A stretch of 64,000 nt of DNA from Caulochytrium protostelioides (Eukaryota > Chytridiomycota > Caulochytriomycetes > Caulochytriales > Caulochytriaceae), in contig ML014141.1 in assembly GCA_003615045.1 (NCBI GenBank), forward strand, positions 62,001 to 126,000. Direction: 5' to 3'. Under the pieces are notes generated by a model. That model made no database searches. It was not told where the DNA came from and worked only from the letters and a program-made list of their open reading frames with translations. Below, piece by piece: positions 31,432-42,785 of the stretch. Within the stretch, counting starts at the first letter, position 1, and every line of letters begins with the position of its first letter. The position numbers and the translations under genes are program-made.

Positions 31432-33835
31432 CTTGTTCAGTAGTCGAGAGGCGACGCGTCGCAACGAAATCGCGGACCGACGTCCGTCACTCGGATGGGT
31501 GCAAGGCTTTGCAAGGAAAATAGACGGTAGTAGCGCCGGCGCTCTCTGTGCTTAAAAAAAGACTCGCCGGACGGGACGGTGCAGCGTCAAGCCACCGGGA
31601 CGAGAGACAATTAAGTGTGCGAAGCGAAGGCACAAGCGGGTGATGCAATCGCGGTACCGATGGAGTCATTGCACGGGGGTCGCCACGAAGCGGTCCTTCT
31701 CTCGACTGTTGGACCCGGGGACACCTGACCACGCAGCGGCGGTTCGACCCAAGTTTCAGGCTTAAGCAAGGCTTGGAAAGAAAAACAATGAGTTTTGCGT
31801 AGATGTCGATGTCGATGTCAATCACTTGATATGAAGAAAGGATGACCGATCCTCGATGAACGACACTGGCCGTGCCGTGCAGGGCGAGGGAAATCAGGGT
31901 GCGGGAGCGAAAAGAAGAGAATAACAATAAAAAGTGAAACAACAGGAATCATAAGTTGGGGACACACAAGCTCATGACGGGATGTGACCGCCGTCACGTG
32001 TTCACCGGCCCGAGTTCTGCCCCAGGGCCGTACCGGCTTAACAATACGATCGATCGTCCTGTATTATATGTCTGGATGGTGCTCTCGCGGGCTGGGCGGG
32101 GGTCCTGAATGGTGGGCCCGGCGACCGCGGCTCGGCGGGCCGTATGGGGCACCGCCCCAGGCCCAAGGATGACGCCACCATGACGCCGCGTGGCGGAGTC
32201 ACAGGCGCCGGGCCGAATTTCGAGTGGAGCGTGGGTCAGACGCACGCCTCGTGCGCGACGTCATTCACAGCAGTGTGATCGATCGTTCTGTGCCGTCGCT
32301 GACAGGTCCCGCAAATTGAGAAAGCGGAGCCACACGATACCACCGCCGTTTGCGATCTCAGTCATCGGCGGAAAAAAAATTCTCCGGTGATTGATTACGA
32401 GAATCCCAGTGGGTGGTCGATCGTTCTGCTTTTGATATGATACGACGTCGGCATAGCATCGCAGTGGCCCGGTCATGCGACCAAGATCATTATCGATGAA
32501 AGGGCGTCTCCATACTTCTGCAGTTGGTGCATGCAATTGAGATAGGGACCACGGAGGGCATGGCGTGCGCGTTAGGCCGTCTCAAGGAAAGGCCTATATA
32601 CGCGAGCATGCTCGTTAAAAAAATGCGTATCGCTAAAACAAAGCTGGCCACCCTGACAACAAAGGCAGTATCGGTTTCCCATAGTGCACATGAACGACAA
32701 GTCAGCATCCATACTGCGCCCGCAACGTGTAATTGCCCACTGTCAACAACGGCGTCCATCGATCAAAGCGTCGTCCCGACCTCATAGAGAGCGCTACGCT
32801 CGTCCACGTGCCATGTGTGCGCCACGTGGCGCCAATTCACGTCATCACGACTCGAGTATACCGCCGTCTCTATCTTTGTCGGGGTATCAATGGAACGCGG
32901 CGCGGCGGCGCGAAGGCGCATCGGACACCCACGCGGCGTCCGTGTGACTGCGACACCGTCGCGCGGGCGTTCGCCACGGGGCGGCGGCGGCGGCGGCGGC
33001 CGCCGCCGCCGCCGCCGCCGCCTTCAAGAGCGCCGCCGCCGCTCCTCCTGTCGTCTTTTGTCTCTTGCGGGATGTCCTGCCGATGCCGATGCCGATGCCG
33101 ATGGGCGCCGATGCGCCCCGCAAGGGCTGATCCACGCCGCCGCCGCCGGGGGGTCCGGAGGCTGGGTCACTCTCCCGCATGTCGCTTGACCTGGCGCGCA
33201 CGAGCTTCCTTCCGAAGCTTTCCAGCAGCGGTGGGTTAAGAAGCTTTCTGGTCGCGAAAGTTTAATGCGTGATACCCATCGGGTGACGGCGGGTGCAGCC
33301 ATCCATCTCGCCGCCGATGCCGACGTATACGCTTCGCTGCCACTCCGACGCCCACTTGGCAGCGCCCCCCTATTTCTCAGCCCAAACCCAGCCCAGCCCA
33401 GAAGCCCGCACCCACACGCGTTTCCGCCGCTAAGCCCCCTCCACGCCTCAGCACCGCCGCGCCTTCCCTTCGCTTCGCTAGGTGCCCTTCCCTGCGCTAG
33501 GTCGATCGGGGATCGACCACCATCATTCGTCCTGCTCGATCGAAGCTGCTGCGGTATTACCTTCGATACGCTCGGTGCGTAGCACGCCTACGTGCGATCG
33601 TTTTTTGGACGTCAGAAACGGTCTGCCAGGGTGTACGCGACCAGCTCTTGTGACCGCTTCGGATCGCCGCCTGAGCCCTTCGCGTGATCGGCGCCGCTAG
33701 GCGCGCCGCTGCTGCGACTGCCGCCGCCAGCCAGCCAGCCAGTCAGCGGCCGCCACCGAGGCCGAGCGCCCGGGGAGCCGCGCAGACCGTTGCTTCGCAA
33801 TCCCATCGATCCTCAGCGTTTGATCAGTGCACACC
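31432..33835. other. 2.4-kb divergent region between the anoctamin gene and UBP8
   Basis: No gene recognised. The stretch around 32300-32700 is less GC-rich than the rest, with short A and T runs. A GCC/GGC-rich tract lies near 32980-33050 and a GATGCC hexamer repeat near 33080-33110. I looked for tRNA and snRNA signatures here and found none. Confidence 0.55.
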
Positions 33836-36034
33836 ATGCCCACGACAACAACAACGACGACGACCCCCGCCCCGGCCGCGGCGCTGTCGCCGGCGCCATC
33901 ACCGGCGATGTCGCCGTTCGCCATCCACCATGCCGACTCGCGCGCCCACGGCTGTGTCCATCTCGCGGCTATCAAGCGCGCCCAAGCCGCCGGCGCGGCC
34001 GCCGGCGCCGATGCCGCCGACCTCGCGGCCGCCGCGATGCCGACCGACCTGAGGACCGGATACCGCGCCGCCGTCCGGTGGGCGCTGGGCCACCGCGTCC
34101 GCCACACGGCCCTCGCTCTGCTCAAGCAGGTCGGCCGCCAGCGCGACGCAGGGAAGCGCGGCGGCCAGCGCGGCGCCAACGCACATGCCATCGACGACGA
34201 CGACGACGACGACGACGGGTGGGCGCATGACCACGTGGCTGTGGAGCTCGTGAGCCCGACGGGCAGCGGGTCGGCCGCGACGCGCGCGCGGCGTGGCCGG
34301 CGCGTCGCGCAGGCCATCCAACAGGAGGCGGCGATCGTCGCGCAGCTACCGGCGCCGCGCTGCCAGACCTGCCGGCGGCTCTCGGGCCCCGTGCATCTCT
34401 GCCTCGTGTGCCCCACGGCGCAGTGCCACCACGGCCACATGCAGCAGCACCAGGCCCAGACGGGCCACGGTTTCACGATGGATATCCGCTTTCTCACCGT
34501 GTACTGCATCCAGTGCGCGTCCTTCGTGTACGACTTCGACCTCGAGCACATCCAGCATACGGAGCTCGTACGGCACAACATGTTTGTGTCGCGCGTGCGC
34601 GACCCGCAGGCGCCATACAGCCGCCGCGCGCTCGGCGGATGGGATGCCGACGCCGCCGAGCTCGAGTACATCCGCATGCGCACGGCGCCGCTCAGCTGCC
34701 CGCGGCCCCGCGGCATGATGAATCTCGGCAACACGTGCTTCATGAACGTCATTGTCCAGACCATCCTGCACAACCCGCTGCTCCAAGCATACTTTCTGGG
34801 CGACAAGCACTCGCGCAAGACGTGCCACACCGAGGACTGCCTCGCGTGCGCGCTCGATGTTATTTTCGCGCAGGCGTTCACGGGCGAGACGACACCGTAT
34901 TCGCCTACCTCGCTGCTGTATACGCACTGGAAGAACGCGCAAGAGCTGGCCGGGTATGCGCAGCATGACGCCCACGAGTTCTTTATCTCGCTGCTCAACA
35001 ACATGCATCGCAGCTGCGCGCCCACCGACAGCTGCGACGCGCGACAGTGCACCTGCGTCATCCACAACACCTTCGCGGGGCTGCTGCAATCCGAAGTCAC
35101 CTGCAACATGTGTGGCAACACGTCTGTCGCGCTCGACCCGGTCCTCGACTTCTCGCTCGATGTCAAGCTCACCAAGAAGGCCAAGCGCACCACCAAGAAG
35201 ACGCAGCACCAGGCCGCGTCGCAGAGCGATGCCGCCGCCGACGGAGCCGGGGCGGACGGCATGACGGCCAGCCAGCAGAGCGCGACCGATGGAGCCGACG
35301 GCTCTTTGCACGGGGACGCGAACGGGACTCCCCCGCCGGCCCGCTCGGCCGGCGGCGGCGGGAGCAGTCCGCCACCCGCCGCGTCGGGCAGCACGCTGGT
35401 CGAGTGCCTCGACCGGTTCACGCTCCCGGAGCGCCTCAACGCGGGCTCCTACCGCTGCACAGGCTGCAACCAGCCCGCCGACGAGGCCGTCAAGCAGCTC
35501 TCTGTCAAGCACGTGCCGCCCATCGTCTGCTTCCAGCTCAAGGCCTACCAGGGCGGCATGGGCGGCAGCTCCAAGGTCAACGTGCACGTGCGGCTGAGCA
35601 CCGAGCTTGACATGACACCGTACATGACCCAGAGCGTGCGGCAGCGCACGCGCCACCCGCCGCCGCAGCGGGACCTCGCCTCCGGGGCGACGGCGCCGGT
35701 GCCCGGCCAGGGAGCCGCGACGTCTGTGCCCGGCCACGAGGGCAGCGGCGCGCCCGGGCCGAAACGATCCAAGGCCACACGGGTCCTGCCCTATGACCCG
35801 GCCGGCCACAGCGTGCCGCGCTACCGGTACCGCTTGTTCGCCGTCATTAACCATGTGGGCAAGCTGGATACGGGCCACTACACCAACTTTTGCCGTGGCG
35901 CCAACGGCCAGTGGTTCCGTTTCGACGACCACCATGTGACGCCCAGCAGCGAGCAGGAAGTGCTGGCGAGCGACGTCTACATGTGCTTCTATGCACAGGA
36001 GAACCTGGCCTACCATCTGGGTCGGTCTGGATGA
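33836..36034 (+). CDS. UBP8: SAGA-type ubiquitin protease Ubp8/USP22
   Basis: 732 residues from the ATG at 33836. The N-terminal ZnF-UBP module has its first ligands at GCVHL (Cys40, His42) and the rest in CQTCRRLSG (from Cys176), CLVCPTAQCHHGHMQQHQAQTGHGF, and YCIQCASFVYDFDLEHI. The USP catalytic domain follows. The Cys box GMMNLGNTCFMN puts the nucleophile at Cys301; the His box is DTGHYTNFC (His681), with the third residue probably in RFDDHHV. Fingers-type Cys pairs occur (CNMCGN, CTGCNQ). The linkage of this ZnF-UBP to this catalytic domain identifies the H2B deubiquitinase of the SAGA coactivator, anchored by Sgf11, Sus1 and Sgf73. Longer than yeast Ubp8 (471) because of two low-complexity insertions: poly-Asp near residues 120-130 and an Ala/Ser/Gly stretch around 460-520. 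The same locus gives several long antisense frames, which are artefacts of high GC. Confidence 0.95.
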   Translation: MPTTTTTTTTPAPAAALSPAPSPAMSPFAIHHADSRAHGCVHLAAIKRAQAAGAAAGADAADLAAAAMPTDLRTGYRAAVRWALGHRVRHTALALLKQVGRQRDAGKRGGQRGANAHAIDDDDDDDDGWAHDHVAVELVSPTGSGSAATRARRGRRVAQAIQQEAAIVAQLPAPRCQTCRRLSGPVHLCLVCPTAQCHHGHMQQHQAQTGHGFTMDIRFLTVYCIQCASFVYDFDLEHIQHTELVRHNMFVSRVRDPQAPYSRRALGGWDADAAELEYIRMRTAPLSCPRPRGMMNLGNTCFMNVIVQTILHNPLLQAYFLGDKHSRKTCHTEDCLACALDVIFAQAFTGETTPYSPTSLLYTHWKNAQELAGYAQHDAHEFFISLLNNMHRSCAPTDSCDARQCTCVIHNTFAGLLQSEVTCNMCGNTSVALDPVLDFSLDVKLTKKAKRTTKKTQHQAASQSDAAADGAGADGMTASQQSATDGADGSLHGDANGTPPPARSAGGGGSSPPPAASGSTLVECLDRFTLPERLNAGSYRCTGCNQPADEAVKQLSVKHVPPIVCFQLKAYQGGMGGSSKVNVHVRLSTELDMTPYMTQSVRQRTRHPPPQRDLASGATAPVPGQGAATSVPGHEGSGAPGPKRSKATRVLPYDPAGHSVPRYRYRLFAVINHVGKLDTGHYTNFCRGANGQWFRFDDHHVTPSSEQEVLASDVYMCFYAQENLAYHLGRSG

Positions 36035-36184
36035 CCATCGCGTCCGTTTCCCACCCATCAACGATCGCTCGAGATCTTTGCGTTTTTTTTTTCGTGTCAC
36101 CGATTCGTATTACTTGAGTATATCGCCAGAGGATACCAGATCCTCTCTGTGGCGCTTGATTTCCACACAGCCCAGCGCGGAGGA

Positions 36185-37714
36185 TTAGCGGGCCCGCTCG
36201 GAGTGGTCGCTTTCGGGATCGACAAAGTCGTCGTCATCGTCATCATCATCGCCGTCGTCGTCGCGATCACCGTTGCTGTTGTCGTTGTTGTCGTTGTTGT
36301 CGTTGTTGCCGTTGTTCTCGTTGTCGTTGTCGCTGCCGGACTCGTCATCGGACGGCGGCGCCGGCACGGGCCGCATGCGCCGCTTCGGCGGCACGACACG
36401 CGGCCGGCCCTGGCTGTCCAGGCTTCCGACCGACGCCGGCCGGTCCGCCGGATCCCATCCATTCGACGCGGTGTTCGCGTGCGCCGCGAGTGCCTGCGAC
36501 AGCGGCGACTCGCCCGTCAGCCCCTCTACGCCATCGCCGCCGTCGCCTTCGCCACGGCCCCGCCCGGGCATCCAGTCATGCGCAACCGCGGACGCCATGA
36601 TCGGATGCCCGTCGTGGCGCCGCTGCGTGGAGGGTACGGTGTGGTCGAAGAGCATGGTCTCGGGCCGCGGGGCGGCCTCGCCGCGCTCCCAGCGGCCGGC
36701 CGTGCCCGCGTGCACATAGCCTTCGGTGGGCGCGACGAAGCCGGCGCCGCCGAGGATGGGCGCGCCCGGGTCGAACCGGTTCGGCTCGCCGCGTTCGGCC
36801 GCGCCGTACGCCGAGGCATAGTCGATCGGGTCGACGTGGATGTGGCTCTGCTTCGGGAGCGCGGTCGACCAGCGGACGGCGCGGCGGCGGCGGCGGCGCA
36901 CAACGATCACGACGACAATAAGGAGGGCGCCGCCGCCGATGAGGATCGCGAGCAGGGTCACCACGCCACCGGGCAGGCTGCCGAGGTGCATCGGGTCGGC
37001 CTTCTGGTGGTGTTCAGCGGCGTTCAGCGGCGCGGCGGTGGCCTGGCCGGTGACCTGGCCGGTGCCAGCCCCGGCGAACGCCGGGTTGGCCTCGGTGGCT
37101 TTGGATCCCGCGTTGATCCCGTCGAGAGGCCAGTCTAGGGGCGGCAGCTCGACGGCTGCGGGCTCGGCTAGGCCGGCCTGTCTCACACTTGCTTCCGCCT
37201 TTTGCGGCTGGTGGCTGCCATGATGATCATGCGGTTGTGACGCATCTGTTTCCTTGGCTGACTCGGCGGCAGGAGCGTCTTCACTCGCTGCTGCCGGTGC
37301 CTGATGGGAATTCGCATCGGTATCGGCATCCGCATGCGCATCAACGTCGTCGTCGTCCTGAAAGTTCTCGTGCGTATGAATCACATGTTGGCTGTGGCGG
37401 CCACGTGCGCTGGTCTGCCGATCCGTGCCCGCCTCATGGCGGTGATGGTGCTGATGGTTGTGCTGATAGCTGTGCTGATGCGGGTTCGCTGTCTCTTCCG
37501 ACTGCGTGACTTCTTGATTCGACGCATCGTTCGCAGCGTCGTCGGCGGGAGTGGGGTCCTTGTCGTGATGGTGATGGTGATGGTGCCCTTCTGCGTCCGT
37601 CACTTCATGGCGACGACGCAGCCGGCGGCGGATCGTCTTCAAAGGATCGGTGTCGCCGGCGGTCTGCCGCGCCTGCAGGGCGCGCCGAGCCCGCCGGAGC
37701 TGGATCGCCACCAT
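36185..37714 (-). CDS. His-rich single-pass membrane protein, unknown function
   Basis: 509 residues from the ATG at 37714, but the true N-terminus may lie in upstream exons (see the spacer entry). The first 180 residues are rich in His, Asp and Gln, with clusters such as HHHHHHHDKD and HQHSYQHNHQHHHRHE. A single hydrophobic segment GGVVTLLAILIGGGALLIVVVIVV (about 250-273) is followed by RRRRRR, which sets an N-out, C-in topology. The inner 230 residues end in a very acidic Asn/Asp-rich tail. No signal peptide precedes the His-rich part in this frame, which is odd for an N-out protein. I do not recognise the family. The His clusters could bind metal ions, but this is only composition. Confidence 0.7.
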   Translation of the reverse strand: MVAIQLRRARRALQARQTAGDTDPLKTIRRRLRRRHEVTDAEGHHHHHHHDKDPTPADDAANDASNQEVTQSEETANPHQHSYQHNHQHHHRHEAGTDRQTSARGRHSQHVIHTHENFQDDDDVDAHADADTDANSHQAPAAASEDAPAAESAKETDASQPHDHHGSHQPQKAEASVRQAGLAEPAAVELPPLDWPLDGINAGSKATEANPAFAGAGTGQVTGQATAAPLNAAEHHQKADPMHLGSLPGGVVTLLAILIGGGALLIVVVIVVRRRRRRAVRWSTALPKQSHIHVDPIDYASAYGAAERGEPNRFDPGAPILGGAGFVAPTEGYVHAGTAGRWERGEAAPRPETMLFDHTVPSTQRRHDGHPIMASAVAHDWMPGRGRGEGDGGDGVEGLTGESPLSQALAAHANTASNGWDPADRPASVGSLDSQGRPRVVPPKRRMRPVPAPPSDDESGSDNDNENNGNNDNNDNNDNSNGDRDDDGDDDDDDDDFVDPESDHSERAR

Positions 37715-38908
37715 AGCTGCAGGGCGCCTGAATGCAGCAAGACCGGCCAGAGATGTCGCCGCCGCCGCCGCTCGTCGCTCGTGATTGTTCGCAGCGAAGG
37801 GCGGAATACCGCCGTTGTGTATCTGAAGTACTCGGCAGAATCCAGGGACTCCAAGATGAGGACGGCGAAACCGCGAGCGTCGGCAAAGAAAATGTCGGCG
37901 TCGGCCACCGCAGGAACGGCGTATAGGACAAATGGAAACGGACGACCGCCATGCGTCGAGCGACGGGAATGCGTGGGCACGCCAAGTGCGAGACTAAGGT
38001 GTCAGCGACGGCTCGATGGGATGTCGGTCAGCATGCCGATAAGGAAAACGGATCGGGTGGACGACCCAGCGGCGTCAGCGCATGCGCAACGGTGGCAGTG
38101 CTGCGGATTCCGTCACTTCTAGGAGGTTTGGCCGACTTCCAGTCTCAAACGCCGTCCATCGGCACTCTCGCCTCCGTTCCGCCCACCCCAGGGTCCATCG
38201 ACGGGTATGAACGCTCGCCCGTCTTCCCACGAACAATCTGCTGCACCATGTTGCTTGATCCCTCTGATTTACAGGAGCCATCCCAGCCATCCGACCCCCC
38301 ATGTCTCACCGGACTCACAGGACGTTAGAGCAGCCCTTAGCTGACCTCGCTGATCTCGCTCGCCGCGCTCATCGACTTGCCTTGCCTGACGGCTATCACT
38401 CGGACCGTCCAACTTGTGCTAGAAAAATGGCGCAGACCCTTGAATGGAGAGACAACGCCATCGGAGCTCAATCAATGGCGTTTCCGTGACGGATCCACAC
38501 GATGAGCGCCAAAAAATGGCATTCTTCTGTGCCGTGACGCCTATTCGGCTGGTAGACGCCCCATGGGAGAGGACCCCTTCGATCCTCGTCACGCAGCCCT
38601 GGGGTCTCGACGACGGCCGGGACGAGTCGATGACACCACGCGCGGCGGGATCGCACCGCGTCGTCAGGACGCGATGCCGACCCGCCGTATCGAGTGATGA
38701 CATGAAAGTGTATTAACTACAAAACTACGAGTGTATCGGCGCCACGACTCGGGATGCCGAAGGTTGATTTCTATACATGCCAGGACGCGCTGTCCTGGCC
38801 CTCTATCGATGCACGCCCACGTGGCGGCGTACCCTGTCGCACGAGCAAAGGAGGCTTGCTCGGACGATGGGCTTGGGGTTGCGGGTTGCGGGGAAGGCTG
38901 GTGGCTGG
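37715..38908. other. 1.2-kb spacer with a candidate upstream exon of the His-rich gene
   Basis: On the minus strand, 37993 to 37810 is open and reads as a plausible extracellular segment (RPFPFVLYAVPAVADADIFF, then LILESLDSAEYFRYTTA). It is bounded by a CTTAG acceptor preceded by GCTGAC and by a GTATT donor. Joining it in phase to 37699 (acceptor ATCCAG) would enter the His-rich frame and remove the ATG at 37714. No first exon with a signal peptide was found. The remainder (38000-38908) shows no gene. Confidence 0.35.
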
Positions 38909-40018
38909 TCAGCGACAGACTTCGGGGATGCGACTGAGCCGGTCGAGATCGACGTCGGGCCGCGGGAGGTGGCCCCAGAGCAGCTGGACTTCCTCCGAGG
39001 TCTGGCGGGCGCGCGCCTTGACGCCGTCGGCGCTCATCATAATGAAATGCGAGTTGTGGCACGATGCTAAGCACACCGTGCAGGGCTGTGTGACGTTGTA
39101 CCCAACGATGTTGCCGCTGATCAGACGCCATTGATCCGTCGGAAAGAAAATCAAGAACAGAGAAAATGAAATAAACGGTGAGCGTTTCGGTTATTTTCCA
39201 TCACCGTCATCATCGTCTTGGCATCATGGAATCATGGAATCATGGTTCCACGACGGTACGCCAGCATAGCATCATGACACTGAGGCGTCTTACCAGCCAA
39301 GACAGGCGACGTCGCGGATGCGACACATGCAGTTGCGCGTGACGTACTCGTCGCCGACCGGGGAAACCTTGTTGGGCACGACGATGTCGGTGCTGTAGAG
39401 CTCGACGCGCGTGTCCGCCAGCAGGATGGCCTTCATGCCGCGCTGGCAGACCATTGTGTCGCAGTACGCACACTGCAGCAAGCACACGGGCTTGTTGCGG
39501 AAGTTCGGGTGCATCGCCTCACCGCTCGACGGCCGCATCACCACGGGGGGTGCAGGTGGCGGCAGCACCACCGGCGGCGCCGGCCGCCGCACAGCGGGCT
39601 GCTGTTGCTGGAGTTGCTGCTGCGGCGGTGGCGGGACAAAGGCATGCGAACGCGGGACCGGCGGCTGGAGGGCGAGCTGCTGCGCAGGCCCACTCGTCGG
39701 TCCATAGACGTTCTGCACGGCCTCGGTGATACTGATGCGGCGGATCTGGACAGCGTTGGCGCCCGTGGCGGGCGTGCGGCCGGTCGCGGCGGTCGTGGCC
39801 GCGTCGCCCGGGATTCCGGCGGCGGCAGGGACTGGCTGGCCGCTGGCCGCAGCGTTGCGGTAGAGTTCGTTGACGGTGTGCGTCAGGGCGAGCGCTTGCT
39901 GGTGCGGCGCGGGGCCCTCGAGCCGCGGGCGGTAGCTGTTGATGTGGGACCGAGGCTCGAGCGGCGGGACCCCGCGGTATGCCGACGCATCGGCGGACGG
40001 GGTCGATCGCTGGACCAT
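38909..40018 (-). CDS. FAM72 family protein with long N-terminal extension, two exons
   Basis: Exon 1 is 40018-39294 and exon 2 is 39116-38909, giving 310 residues; the 177-bp intron starts GTAAGA and ends TCAG. The core matches FAM72 along its length: CAYCDTMVCQRGMKAILLAD, then ELYSTDI, then CMCRIRDVACLGC. The intron falls inside that last Cys codon, and GNIVGYNVTQPC and CHNSHFIMMSADGV follow. Paired Cys motifs (CAYC, CMC, CLGC, CTVC) suggest zinc binding. About the first 165 residues are an added Pro/Gln/Ala-rich region absent from the animal proteins (about 149 residues). In mammals FAM72A binds and destabilises the uracil glycosylase UNG2 and so affects uracil repair; whether the fungal protein does this is unknown. 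Confidence 0.92.
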
Positions 40019-40362
40019 CGTGGACGAGTCGGCGCGACGACTAGCGCTTAGCGACTAACGATGAGCAACTAGCGATTAACGAGAGGCGATGGGGAGGGAC
40101 CGGCGGGGCGATGCGGCGGGTCGCAGAGCAGCGCAGCAAACCCAGGACGGGCGAGTCGGCTCGGAAGGGTCGCAGAGCATCCAGCACGACAACGATAGAC
40201 CCATGCCAATATTGGAGCGTCGATGTCACATGGAACCGATGTCTCGCCTCCCAGCCCTGCCAACCTTCTGTCTTGAGCGGGACCATCGGCCCCCCAGCGA
40301 TGGGGGCGATGCCGGCATGCTCGACAGCCTCCGTGATCGACGATCTGCAAGCGGGTCCTACG

Positions 40363-40370
40363 CTTATATA
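40363..40370 (-). promoter_or_regulatory. TATA-like box upstream of FAM72
   Basis: TATATAAG on the minus strand, 345 bp before the FAM72 ATG. Such AT-rich octamers are rare in this GC-rich DNA. Confidence 0.5.
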
Positions 40371-40686
40371 TTGAGATTCCCCATGAGGGGGGCATCCGCT
40401 GTTGTCGTGGTCGTTGCCGTCGCCGCCGTCGCCGTCAGGTGAACCCGTGAACGTGATCAGCGGCCGCCGCGCGGGGCCCCGACCGCCCTCCATCCGTCGT
40501 TGTTTGCTCGCCAGGTCCGCTCCCAAGATCGGCTCGCCGCCCGCGTGATGTCCGCGCCGGGGTCGGCGTGGCAACCACTCGGGCCTTCGGGCCCTCCCAC
40601 GCGCGCTGGCACGCCTGCGGTGTGATGCCGCGGCCACGGAATCCGGAATGGGGAATGCACCCGAGCGCGCGCGATGTCATGCCATT

Positions 40687-40718
40687 CGATACCCATGCGA
40701 AACGATACCCATGCGAAG
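40687..40718. repeat. 16-bp tandem repeat, two copies
   Basis: Two copies of CGATACCCATGCGAAA, the second ending in G, followed by related GCGAAGCGATGC repeats to about 40740. Confidence 0.9.
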
Positions 40719-41308
40719 CGATGCAATGCGAAGCGATGCGGCCAATGCGGGCGGCCATCCGGCCGTCTCGACACCCCGACAACGCGTGGTGGTAGCTCGT
40801 CGAGGTGGTGATGGTCGTGGCCATGGTCGTGGCCGTGGCCTTGGACGCGCGATGCTCGCGGTCGTGGGGCTCTGTGCCGAGCGCGCAAGTCGACGGCCGC
40901 CGGCGCCGCCGCGGGCGCGATCGAGGGCATCCGGCGGGCTGACCGGCCGGCCACTCGTCCGCGCGCCCCCTCCCGCGAGGCCCATCCAAAGTCCGATATA
41001 GGCCGTAGGCTACGGCGCCCGCAGGCGGCATCCACGTTGCGCAAGGGGCCGCCGCCGCCGATCGTCGACGCCTCTCTTTTCAAACCCCGCAAGCCCGGCG
41101 GCCCACAGCAGCTCCTGGGCACTGCCGGAGCGGCCATCGGCCGCAGCAGGAGGTGACGGCGGCGGCGGCGGCGGCAGCGGTCAGCCGGTGAGTCGCCGAC
41201 GCGCGAGGACACGCGACGATGCGATTCACGGGACGGACTCGGCGAATGGGCAGCCAAGGACGCCGCCGCTCCGCGCTCGACAACGACGCTCGGCCAGGGA
41301 TTCGATGC

Positions 41309-41379
41309 CAGTCGATGCCATCGCCATCGCCGTGGCCATCGCCGTCGCCATCGCCGTCGCCGTCGCCGTCGCCATCGCC
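41309..41379. repeat. Imperfect hexamer repeat (TCGCCA/TCGCCG)
   Basis: About eleven hexamer units, alternating TCGCCA, TCGCCG and one variant, in non-coding sequence. Confidence 0.9.
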
Positions 41380-42785
41380 TCCTCCCGGCGCGGCCAGCAG
41401 GCAGATCTCCGACGCCATCGGCGTGGTCGGCCAGCCGCCCTGCTAGCCTCCCCCACCATGAGCGGCACGGGCTGCATGTAAACCCTTCCACCGGGGCTGT
41501 CGGGGGGCGCCCGGCGCAGCGGAAGGCCGCTAGGCTCTCTGCTTCCGCTGGCGCGTCGCTGGCCGAGGAGCAACGCGCAGGCCGGCTACGGCGGCATCAA
41601 ACCCCCGTCCGGCCATCGCGAACCCCCGATCCCGTAGGGACGCGGGAGGTATCCACGCCGGCTTGCGGCGCGCACGGGCGCTTCGGGGACAACGATGCCG
41701 GAGACAACACGCTCACGGTGGTGTCGAAGGCGGCATCGCCAGACCAGCCATGGAATGGCTCTATTTTGGCGGGTCCAGTGCAGCTGGCGCGGCTGCCTCG
41801 CGGGACCGAGTCGCAGGAGATGCCCATGCCCACGACCATGCGGCTGGCTGATGTCGCCGTGTTTCAGAATGACGCAATCATATCATGAACACGTTTTCGT
41901 GCAGATGCCAAGGAAAATAGTCATCAAAGAGACGCGCCTCGACGCCTTCCCCGATCCGATGTCTTTGGCCGTTCTAATTTTCCCTCGTCTGTGGAGTATG
42001 AAGCTCAAAAGGCGTTTTAGCAAACGATGGGAGCGAGAGGTGCGCCTTTTCCCGCTTTCTCGTGGGACGGTTCCGTCACGCTTCATCCGCGATTGGCCGC
42101 GATGGTCACCCGCGGCTGCCCCTGGGAGCGGGGAAAGCGCAGCAGTCGTCAGGAAGGATCGACGGCAGCCGCGATACGCGATAACTACGCCTCAGCACCC
42201 TGCAGGTCGAGGACGAAATTTGCTGTTATGCACAGAGGCGTTGTCTCTCGCCGTCGTGGCGACGGAGGACGCTCGGGCTAAGCGTGCCGGTCCGCGCTTC
42301 AGCTCCGGCTCGGGAGGCGCGACGGGGGCTCTCTTCCCTCATGGCCACGGCCGTGCTGTGCCGCTCGAGCCGCCGCGGATGGGCACTGCCGACAGCGGTC
42401 AACGGGCCGTCGGCTGCCGACGATCCGCTTCCAACGGCGGTCCCGGCGGTCACAGCGGTCACAGCGCAGCAGCCATCAGCCAGCAGCCATCAACGGACCG
42501 GGAGAGACCCCAGAGAGATGCGCATCATCCCGAAGAGCCCCTCCGATGGTTGCGGTGGGCTGCTGACGCGACGTCCGGAAGGCCGCTTCGCCTTCGCCTG
42601 CCACGACGCCCGCAGGCGAGGACGACGGCAACGGCGACGGCGAAGGCGGGCGTAGGCGCAGCCGCCCAGGGACACAGGGACACGGGACCGCGGCGGTGCG
42701 GATCCGTGGTAGCAGGGGCTGGGGCCCCCGTGCGGGCGTGCTGTCCCGCCATCCGGGAAGAATGACGAGCGATGCAACAGACCCG

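Noticed and set aside
22517-36034. SWD2 (COMPASS) and UBP8 (SAGA) in one window as a functional histone H2B-ubiquitin cluster
   Set aside because: Both act in the same pathway, but they are 10 kb apart with unrelated genes between, and fungi do not usually cluster these. Chance is the simpler explanation.
34346-36100. 584-codon minus-strand frame facing UBP8
   Set aside because: Exactly antisense to a clear USP catalytic domain; a shadow produced by strong G/C bias at the third codon position.
40457-41491. Open frame of 344 codons on the minus strand
   Set aside because: Runs of Arg and Trp from simple hexamer repeats, no family resemblance, and overlaps other equally long frames.
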